IMG/VR virus record: IMGVR_UViG_3300027917_000131
Coordinates: 1 to 29,996 of that record
Source: a virus
Length of the DNA stretch: 29,996 nucleotides
Direction: 5' to 3' (one strand)
Part shown: one piece after another, positions 1 through 6,027 of the stretch
How positions within the stretch are numbered: the first letter of the stretch is position 1
Layout of the letters: every line of letters begins with the position of its first letter
The notes under the pieces: model-generated
Databases searched by the model: none
Told to the model about the DNA's origin: nothing
Seen by the model: only the letters and a program-made list of their open reading frames with translations
Program-made: the position numbers and the translations under genes

Positions 1-1006
1 TAAAGACGTTGTCAACGTACTTCTCAAAATTGATCTCTGGTGTGTACGACTCATCGACAACAGCTTTCTCTGGTTCCCTGATGGAAGGTATCTCTTCTAG
101 CTTGGCATTGGTGGCAAACGTAGCAAATTCATCAGCGGTTTCTTTGTATGGAGTAGTGTATCTGATCCTGGCGTACTTGTCTTTGAGATAACCCTCAAGC
201 ATAACACGTTGCATCCATTCATCGGCTGAATCGTCGTGCAACTCGATATCGACGAATGGTATCTCATGCGGATTGGGTTGTCTCTTGGTTAGCCAGACAT
301 TCCCATGCCCAAGATACACGAGAGACACGCCACGAGGATCTGGGCAATCTAGGTCGTGGAAATTGCGTGATAAAGGAGCACCAACATTGATGAAATTATG
401 GCTAGTCCGAGATGGTGAATGGTGGTGACCATTAAAGACTATGGAGTTATTCTTAAATATTGACGGGTCAACACCATCTTCCGCTACGATGGATTTGTGC
501 AACAACCCACCTTTCACAGTCATGTGAGTGAAATAAATATCCGCATGGTGGATCGCTTGGGTTGGATTTTCTACCCAAGGCACGTAACCAACAGTCACTC
601 CGTTTATTTGATGCATACAAGGAGTAGCAATAACTTCTATGTGCTTGAATTGGTCTATCAAGCACATGTTATGTTGGCAATACTCTATTGATTTCCAGTC
701 GTGGTTACCAACAAGAAATGCCGACGCTGCACCCGATTCATAACATGCTTCAGAAATCAAACCAATACAAGTGTCAGCCACATGCAAGCAAAGAGTGTCC
801 ACATATCCAATGGATTCAAACAAATCACCTAGAAAAACCACCAAATCTGGTTCTTCCTCGGTGATCACACTAGCTATCCAGTCACAAGTATCGATCACCC
901 TTCGCAAGTATGTATTTAGACCATCAGGAGTCGGAGTAGAAAATTCAGCCTTCGTAGCAATATGCAAGTCACCAAAAACAACAGCACTAAACTTGTAGTC
1001 GCTCAT
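1..1006 (-). CDS. SbcD/Mre11/T4 gp47-like recombination nuclease subunit (3' end outside window)
   Basis: Read from the reverse strand, this frame stays open for 335 codons from an ATG at 1006 to the window edge, so the gene is partial. It shows the calcineurin-type metallophosphoesterase motifs in order: GDLH near residue 12, GDLFE near 58, GNHD near 100, and GHHHS near 195. These bind two metal ions in SbcD, Mre11 and T4 gp47. Such proteins pair with an SMC-like ATPase (SbcC/gp46) to process DNA ends for recombination; that partner would be expected just beyond position 1. The start overlaps the stop of the 86-residue gene upstream in an ATGA arrangement. The family call is firm; assignment to the gp47 role rests on the replication neighbourhood. 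Confidence 0.85.
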   Translation of the reverse strand, partial: MSDYKFSAVVFGDLHIATKAEFSTPTPDGLNTYLRRVIDTCDWIASVITEEEPDLVVFLGDLFESIGYVDTLCLHVADTCIGLISEACYESGAASAFLVGNHDWKSIEYCQHNMCLIDQFKHIEVIATPCMHQINGVTVGYVPWVENPTQAIHHADIYFTHMTVKGGLLHKSIVAEDGVDPSIFKNNSIVFNGHHHSPSRTSHNFINVGAPLSRNFHDLDCPDPRGVSLVYLGHGNVWLTKRQPNPHEIPFVDIELHDDSADEWMQRVMLEGYLKDKYARIRYTTPYKETADEFATFATNAKLEEIPSIREPEKAVVDESYTPEINFEKYVDNVF

Positions 1007-1263
1007 TCAGCACCTTCAACACGTTCTATCCTTTGTTGCTCTATGTATTGAAACGCTTGGATGTATTCATTAATGTTACAGTAATGCTGCAAGTTATTAT
1101 CATCTTCTGTATGAAAATCGTAGCAACCGTCCCACTTGCAATGCCCCATAACAGGGAGGTCAGGGGTCATATCTTGGTGAGTTATCTTAAAATACATTAC
1201 CACTTTGTTATCGTGCAACCAAGTTGTGACTTTCAATCCGCCAATGATGTTTTCCACTACCAT
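1003..1263 (-). CDS. Hypothetical protein, 86 aa
   Basis: A small, mildly acidic protein with no family I recognise. It begins with a short beta-rich stretch (IIGGLKVTTWLHDNKVVMYF), has two Cys near residues 43-47 (HCKWDGC), and ends in a Gln/Glu-rich helix. Both ends overlap neighbours by four bases (ATGA): its start lies in the stop of the exonuclease gene and its stop in the start of the nuclease-subunit gene. That supports it as a real, translationally coupled gene in the replication operon. Function unknown. Confidence 0.7.
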   Translation of the reverse strand: MVVENIIGGLKVTTWLHDNKVVMYFKITHQDMTPDLPVMGHCKWDGCYDFHTEDDNNLQHYCNINEYIQAFQYIEQQRIERVEGAE

Positions 1264-2234
1264 CAGTGCAACCTCTGAAATGGGATAACCCAGTGATGCA
1301 AGTCATCAACAATAGAAAACAAATCCAACTCTGACAGCAAGTGTTTAGTTTTGATCAGATCCACCTCTGGTCGCGCCAGTATTGATGCTGTTATTTCGTC
1401 ACAAGCATCTTCGCCAATCTCTTCTTCTGTCAAGTCTATAATTTCGTGATTTCGATAAACTATGTCTATGTTGTCGGCTATTTTTCTGATGCGTTTGTTG
1501 GTGCTATCGCTGCAATAGTTAAACAACGTATCAAAGGGATATTCGTAGTCTTCTATGTCCGACAGCACCTTTTCGATCGTCACCTTCCCAACACCAGGGA
1601 TGCCGGGTATTTTATCGCTGCCTGGATCGCCATACAAGGATTTCCTTACCATAAACTGTTCAGAGGGATAACCCATCTGTTGTTCGAAGTTGTCCAAGCC
1701 AACGATGTATTCCTTGAGTGGGCGATACAACCTGGTGCGATGCAATCCGTTCAAGACGGACCCATGCAACAATTGCAAAAAGTCGCTATCATCGGACACT
1801 ATCAACACGTTGTGACGATCGCGAAATGAAATCGATAGATGGCCAATAACATCATCGGCTTCATAGCCAGGTATACGGATAAAATGTACCGCCAGCCTCT
1901 CCAATATGAACTTCAACAGTTGGCGCTGTCTCTTGAACGATAGAAAATAAGATAGTCTGTCCTCGTCTGGCTCCTCATAGAAAGGGTCAGACTCGTCCCT
2001 ATACCTTGGCCCCTTGTATTCTGGCAACAAAGCTCTGCGTCTCTGGGAGATGCCGCCATCAAACACCACATAGCATCTCTTTATTTGGTTTACAGACAGC
2101 AGAGCTTGCAAACTCCTCAAGAAGCCGAACACACCGCCAGTTGGTTTCCCATATCTATTTTCTAACTCTTCCAACGCAGGAACACGCATTGTACGATGCA
2201 GCATATTGTTGCCATCTACGATCATCACAGTCAT
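1263..2234 (-). CDS. 5'-3' exonuclease / flap endonuclease (PIN/FEN family)
   Basis: A 323-residue enzyme of the T5 D15/T4 RNase H/PolA N-domain family, which removes RNA primers and 5' flaps during lagging-strand synthesis. Visible motifs: VDGNNML at residue 6 (first metal Asp), VVFDGG near 56, the basic RRALLPEYKG near 66, EADDVIG near 122, SDDSDFLQLL near 145 and an H3TH DNA-binding segment PGIPGVGKVTIEKVL near 212. Length is normal for a stand-alone phage enzyme. The polymerase in this operon lacks a 5' nuclease domain, so this gene supplies it separately. The ATG at 2234 is preceded by GGTGA and overlaps the previous stop (ATGA). Confidence 0.93.
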   Translation of the reverse strand: MTVMIVDGNNMLHRTMRVPALEELENRYGKPTGGVFGFLRSLQALLSVNQIKRCYVVFDGGISQRRRALLPEYKGPRYRDESDPFYEEPDEDRLSYFLSFKRQRQLLKFILERLAVHFIRIPGYEADDVIGHLSISFRDRHNVLIVSDDSDFLQLLHGSVLNGLHRTRLYRPLKEYIVGLDNFEQQMGYPSEQFMVRKSLYGDPGSDKIPGIPGVGKVTIEKVLSDIEDYEYPFDTLFNYCSDSTNKRIRKIADNIDIVYRNHEIIDLTEEEIGEDACDEITASILARPEVDLIKTKHLLSELDLFSIVDDLHHWVIPFQRLH

Positions 2235-2246
2235 AGCTTCACCAAT
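2228..2246. repeat. 19-bp direct repeat at a gene start, copy 2
   Basis: Second exact copy of ATTGGTGAAGCTATGACTG (minus strand), here spanning the last codons of the 123-residue gene and the start of the 5'-3' exonuclease gene. Confidence 0.85.
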
Positions 2247-2602
2247 ATGCCACTACACAGCCTGCGTAGAAATGGCTTATCATCATATGCCAGGTAATGT
2301 GGGCTAGAAGGGTGGTCTCTATATTGCAAACCACAACAACCGCATATAACACCACCTCCAGCCCTAACAAATGGTTCAGGAGGGTCAGTAGGGAATTTGC
2401 CGTGATAGTCGCCTGCCAACAATTTATCTATTTCGTCGATAGAAAATCCGCCACGTTGAGCTATTCTTTCTAAAGATTGATCATGGCCACAACGTGTGTA
2501 TTCAACATATGCCTGTTCTGCAATAACCCAAGGTATCCACCTTGGAGACCATATGTATTCTCTCCTACCAATTGACAGTATTGGAAACCTTTTCCCAGTC
2601 AT
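2231..2602 (-). CDS. Hypothetical protein with CxCC-type cysteine cluster, 123 aa
   Basis: I chose the ATG at 2602 because it has a GGTGA ribosome-binding site and lies 13 bases after the preceding stop; a longer reading frame from 2665 would overlap the upstream gene by 50 bases. The protein starts MTGKRFPIL, closely resembling the MTGKKLPTL start of its upstream neighbour. It has a Trp-rich section (WSPRWIPWVI), a helix-turn-helix-like stretch near residues 50-65, and a C-terminal CGCCGL motif with His residues that could bind zinc. No known family recognised. The stop overlaps the exonuclease start. Confidence 0.65.
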   Translation of the reverse strand: MTGKRFPILSIGRREYIWSPRWIPWVIAEQAYVEYTRCGHDQSLERIAQRGGFSIDEIDKLLAGDYHGKFPTDPPEPFVRAGGGVICGCCGLQYRDHPSSPHYLAYDDKPFLRRLCSGILVKL

Positions 2603-2614
2603 AGCTTCACCAAT
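2596..2614. repeat. 19-bp direct repeat at a gene start, copy 1
   Basis: The minus-strand sequence ATTGGTGAAGCTATGACTG covers the ribosome-binding site and first codons of the 123-residue gene. An identical copy lies at 2228-2246 over the start of the exonuclease gene. The identity includes both non-coding and coding bases. Confidence 0.85.
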
Positions 2615-2615
2615 T

Positions 2616-2939
2616 CTACTCAATCCAACTACAACAACCGTCAGTTGTACAGAAAGCTCGGACATGACCGTTATAGCTGTTACCTCCGAAATTCAAAGTA
2701 CCGTCACAATTTGGACAGGGTATATGGTAGGTATCATCCCTATAACGAGAACCTGAGTGACGGAAGAACTCATTCACTGCCTGTACAGCTTTAGAGAACC
2801 TCTCCATAGCTGACTTTTCTTCATCAGTCATCATTTCCCTAGGACCATACTTGAAGTCGAGAACTTTAGACTTCTCTGTCATAGGTTGAACTGAGACGAT
2901 ATCATCCGCAGTCAGTGTTGGTAATTTCTTCCCAGTCAT
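2616..2939 (-). CDS. Zinc-ribbon protein, 107 aa
   Basis: A hypothetical protein with a C-terminal zinc-ribbon-like element: CPNCDGTLNF near residue 75 and CTTDGC near residue 97, spaced like a C4 ribbon. The middle is helical and charged (residues 36-60). Its first residues, MTGKKLPTL, match those of the next gene, suggesting a shared origin of the 5' ends. It starts at 2939 in an ATGA overlap with the RlpA-like gene. Small zinc ribbons in phage replication operons often bind nucleic acid or protein partners, but nothing here identifies the target. Confidence 0.7.
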   Translation of the reverse strand: MTGKKLPTLTADDIVSVQPMTEKSKVLDFKYGPREMMTDEEKSAMERFSKAVQAVNEFFRHSGSRYRDDTYHIPCPNCDGTLNFGGNSYNGHVRAFCTTDGCCSWIE

Positions 2940-3424
2940 TGCATAACCACACTCAGTTTTGCTCGAGGTTTCTCATACATGAATACCACTTTATCGAATG
3001 CCCTATGCCCAATCCTGCGAGCGGCTGCCTTGGTCAAGTCAAATTGACCTCTATATCTCCAACCCTTCTTCAACTTTATCTGTACTTGATGCCAGTGGCA
3101 ACGTTTCTTCCATCTGATTTTCCTGGCGCGGAATCTGCCCTTGGGAGTGTCAGGTTGTCCCTTACACGGGCGAATAGCTCCAAAGGGACCGCGATCGTGT
3201 ACAACAGTATAGGTACACTTCTTCGTACGAGTGCTACAGAGATAACCCACGGTACCGAGAGGTATAGTGCGGTGTGCAATATGGTCGTCCGTATGTTTGA
3301 ACCTTCCCCCATTGGCCTTTATTTCTCCGCAATTACCGTCGCCAGGATAATAAACTGTAGCTCTTCCAAAGTCTATTGCGTATTGTGAGTTGATAGCCTG
3401 CAGTAGCAGCACAGCATATACCAC
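2936..3424 (-). CDS. RlpA-like double-psi beta-barrel protein with possible export signal
   Basis: The protein resembles the RlpA/barwin-like double-psi beta-barrel fold: an ATVYYPGDGNCG start of the barrel, HRTIPLGT near residue 52, VVHDRGPFG near 74 with the conserved Asp, and a late FDLTKAAARRIGH. RlpA proteins cleave glycan strands or bind peptidoglycan. The first 16 residues (MVYAVLLLQAINSQYA) look like a very short signal peptide. Start is a GTG at 3424 with GGAGG eight bases upstream, directly after the recA-like stop. A cell-wall-type protein between recA and a zinc-ribbon gene is out of place; it may act in lysis or entry. The middle (residues 95-125) is unusually basic. Confidence 0.72.
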   Translation of the reverse strand: MVYAVLLLQAINSQYAIDFGRATVYYPGDGNCGEIKANGGRFKHTDDHIAHRTIPLGTVGYLCSTRTKKCTYTVVHDRGPFGAIRPCKGQPDTPKGRFRARKIRWKKRCHWHQVQIKLKKGWRYRGQFDLTKAAARRIGHRAFDKVVFMYEKPRAKLSVVMQ

Positions 3425-3425
3425 G

Positions 3426-4487
3426 CTAATCCTCCGTCATATCAACTCCGGAATCCCAGGCTTCATCAACGCAAGCTTCCATGTGCTCCAACAAATCTGG
3501 ATATTGTTCCAACACATCATTCAGTTTCTTCTGATAAAACACTAGTTCTTCGCCTGGTTCCGGATAATCAACAACATGCACCTTTCCACCATAAAGACTG
3601 GCGTGTGGCGTATTGTCGATCATGAACAAAAGCATCTCATACCCATAATCAACACCGTGAGAATAGGTGATGGGCATGTCAACCCTGCGGTTTGGCGCTT
3701 CCATCTTGTCCTTTATGTTACTTGCGCCAATAAGAATTCCACTATTAGTAGACGGATAGTTGAATCGCTGTATATGCCAGGTCTTAATGCGTTTGCTAGC
3801 GAAAAATTTAATCGCGTCACCGCCACTGGCAGACAACTTCTTCGGACCACCACCAAAACCGCCAGTCTTGATCTGTGTTATCGTCTGGCTAATGAACACC
3901 AGAGAAGCATTGGACTGTGCGATCCTGGAGGTTATTCTTCGACAACCTTCTCTCACTTTTCGCGGCTTGTCAGCTATTCCGTCCTGGTATCTGTTGTTCG
4001 CTTTCTCTCCTTCCGTTTGGCTAGCAGAAATCGTGTCCCATACAAACACTATCGGCATGTCTGTTGGAAACCTGCCCGGAGCACGCAATCTATCCAGTGT
4101 CTCGAACAGCGTTTGAAAGCCAAGCTCTACGGTATCGGCTTGCAAATGCAAATGTCGATCTGGATCGTGACCCATGCGAAGCGCCCTATCACGTTTCCAA
4201 CTGGTTTCGGCATCCAACAACACACTAATACCACCAGCTTGTTGAAAGCCAATCATGATATGCGATGCCAGCGTTGACTTACCAGTCGAGGGATCGCCAT
4301 ATATCTCGGCGATTCTGCCCAACGGACACCCACCACCCAACAACAGATTCAACATTTTGGAAGTGGTAGGAATGACCCGATCGGCTACATCCGACCAGTT
4401 GTTATCTGCCCCTGCGATAGCAACGTCGTATTTGACAGCTTTGTTTATTTCTTTTGCTGCCTCACGCAGCCGATCGGACCAATCCAT
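3426..4487 (-). CDS. RecA/UvsX-like recombinase
   Basis: A 353-residue strand-exchange ATPase. Walker A is GDPSTGKST (residues 64-72), the catalytic Glu lies in LLDAETSW (near 94), and Walker B is VFVWDTIS with Asp151. A glycine-rich loop with TQIKTGGFGGG (near 210-220) fits the DNA-binding L2 region. Length matches RecA and UvsX. It would form filaments on single-stranded DNA with the gp32-like protein encoded immediately upstream, for recombination-dependent replication and repair. Start at ATG 4487 shares one base with the upstream stop (TAATG), preceded by GAAGG. The C-terminus is acidic, as in bacterial RecA. Confidence 0.92.
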   Translation of the reverse strand: MDWSDRLREAAKEINKAVKYDVAIAGADNNWSDVADRVIPTTSKMLNLLLGGGCPLGRIAEIYGDPSTGKSTLASHIMIGFQQAGGISVLLDAETSWKRDRALRMGHDPDRHLHLQADTVELGFQTLFETLDRLRAPGRFPTDMPIVFVWDTISASQTEGEKANNRYQDGIADKPRKVREGCRRITSRIAQSNASLVFISQTITQIKTGGFGGGPKKLSASGGDAIKFFASKRIKTWHIQRFNYPSTNSGILIGASNIKDKMEAPNRRVDMPITYSHGVDYGYEMLLFMIDNTPHASLYGGKVHVVDYPEPGEELVFYQKKLNDVLEQYPDLLEHMEACVDEAWDSGVDMTED

Positions 4488-5524
4488 TATAGACCCTTCT
4501 TTTTCTTAGCACCCATGCAGGACATCTCTTCGGGACACAACAAACACTTCTCCAGATCGGTGCTGAATCCGATCGATCCATCATCGTGTGGTTCGGGGTT
4601 GCTCACACCAGCATGGCACTCTGGTACCGAATCCGGGTCTATATCATCAATCGTGTTGGGGGCTTCGTCGGATTTCTTCTTTCTCTCCCTGCGAGCGGGT
4701 TCGTCTCTCCTCGCCTCCGACTTGGTCTCCCTCTCATCGTACTTTTCTTCCGCTACGCGCCGTCTGGCCCTTGCCCTAGAAGCTTCTTCTTCGTCCTTGC
4801 TATCGGACTTGTTACGATATACTTCATATAGCCTATCTGCAGCTCTCTCTATCCTAGCAATGTTTTCGTCAGTGGGGGCAGCATAATATTTGTCAAGGTC
4901 GATAATCTGGTCAAGCCACTTGCCGACGTCATCATCGTCATCACTCATAGAACATCGCTCTGGGATGAACCCCGGTACGTATTCGACCTGCTTGCGACCA
5001 CGCTTGTTCTTCTTGGTGCCCTTATTCACGCAAACATCAAATCCGCGCTCGATGTCGGTGATATCGCCGATCTTTGGATTATCGATCTGCAGAGTCACCC
5101 AATTGCGCACCTTGGGTGTGAACCTGGTGATTTGCACACCTTTTTCCTCTTCATCACGATCGATACACTGGGCATACCAGTTGGTGGCAGCAGATTGACG
5201 GCGGAGATCCATGTCAGGATGCTTCACCATCAACCGCTCGAGCACATCACAAATCGGGCAGCTATCAAACTTTGATGGCCAGGTGTTCAGACAATCATGA
5301 ATACGATCATCGTCACCGAGGGGCAGCTCGAAGTGAGTCATTTTCTTCTTGAAAATGAAACCTCGAGCGTTGTATGGTGGCATGAACCTGAGGTTATTAT
5401 CGCCATCTTTCCAATCGTAGAAATCGGCTCCGTCTTTACCGCCACCACTAGACTGGTTTTGCCGGATGTCCTCGGCATCTTCTTTGACAGCATCCATATT
5501 CAACGCATGGACTTTGAATCTCAT
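4487..5524 (-). CDS. Single-stranded DNA-binding protein, T4 gp32-like
   Basis: A 345-residue protein whose OB-fold core carries a zinc site with the gp32 arrangement: His64, Cys78, Cys89 and Cys92 (T4 gp32, as I recall, uses His64, Cys77, Cys87, Cys90). The N-terminus (residues 1-25) fits the cooperativity region. Residues 230-285 are a long, highly charged Arg/Lys/Glu linker, and the tail is acidic before a second Cys group: ECHAG near 302, then CLLCPEEMSC near 327-336, ending in basic GAKKKKGL. The second Cys cluster is absent from T4 gp32. It precedes recA in the operon. ATG at 5524 has GGAGG upstream. Confidence 0.87.
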   Translation of the reverse strand: MRFKVHALNMDAVKEDAEDIRQNQSSGGGKDGADFYDWKDGDNNLRFMPPYNARGFIFKKKMTHFELPLGDDDRIHDCLNTWPSKFDSCPICDVLERLMVKHPDMDLRRQSAATNWYAQCIDRDEEEKGVQITRFTPKVRNWVTLQIDNPKIGDITDIERGFDVCVNKGTKKNKRGRKQVEYVPGFIPERCSMSDDDDDVGKWLDQIIDLDKYYAAPTDENIARIERAADRLYEVYRNKSDSKDEEEASRARARRRVAEEKYDERETKSEARRDEPARRERKKKSDEAPNTIDDIDPDSVPECHAGVSNPEPHDDGSIGFSTDLEKCLLCPEEMSCMGAKKKKGL

Positions 5525-5529
5525 ATTGA

Positions 5530-6027
5530 CTATCCTCCGTGCTCGTCGGCAGCTATCATACGACGATAATTGACAGTGAGATTTTCTAACTTCTGATTGC
5601 GACCAAACACCAGTTTAGACAAGTATTGCATGTCATTATTCAGTGATTTGTTAGAACGCTTAGCTTCTCTAGCCTCCCTGACTTCTTCGTTTTGCAGCAA
5701 AATAGAGTCAATGTCATCCTTTGTCCTTTTGTAGCCAGATTCCGGGTCCTTTATTGGTATGTCAACCTTGAACGTGCTCTCTATCTCTCCTAAAAGGTCG
5801 TCTGCGTCCTCGTACTGATCGCCATATTTGCCAAGTAGGTACACCATGATGGCTTCCATCTTCATCTGGTGTTCCCACATGTCATCGATCTGTTCAAAGT
5901 CCTTGCGCTTAGCAACATTGAGAGAATCAATCAACTTTTTCACCCATGGCCTATCATCACTATCTAGGCTGGGGTTTCTGATAATACGGGCCATTAGTGG
6001 CAAGAACCATTCGCTTCTCATGCTCAT
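5530..6027 (-). CDS. Hypothetical helical protein, 165 aa
   Basis: I start this gene at ATG 6027, which overlaps the polymerase stop (ATGA); a longer frame from 6120 would run 94 bases into the polymerase. The protein begins MSMRSEWFLPLMARI and is predominantly helical and charged, with likely coiled-coil stretches near residues 60-80 and 105-140. No enzymatic motif is visible. Its place between the polymerase and SSB genes suggests a replication accessory role such as a loader or adaptor, but that is context only. Confidence 0.68.
   Translation of the reverse strand: MSMRSEWFLPLMARIIRNPSLDSDDRPWVKKLIDSLNVAKRKDFEQIDDMWEHQMKMEAIMVYLLGKYGDQYEDADDLLGEIESTFKVDIPIKDPESGYKRTKDDIDSILLQNEEVREAREAKRSNKSLNNDMQYLSKLVFGRNQKLENLTVNYRRMIAADEHGG

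Noticed and set aside
2231-2665. Longer start at 2665 for the 123-residue gene
   Set aside because: It overlaps the zinc-ribbon gene, and the ATG at 2602 has a better ribosome site and shares its first residues with the upstream protein.
3576-4277. Plus-strand reading frame of 233 codons across the recA-like gene
   Set aside because: It lies wholly opposite a gene with clear RecA motifs, has no ribosome site and its translation shows no family features.
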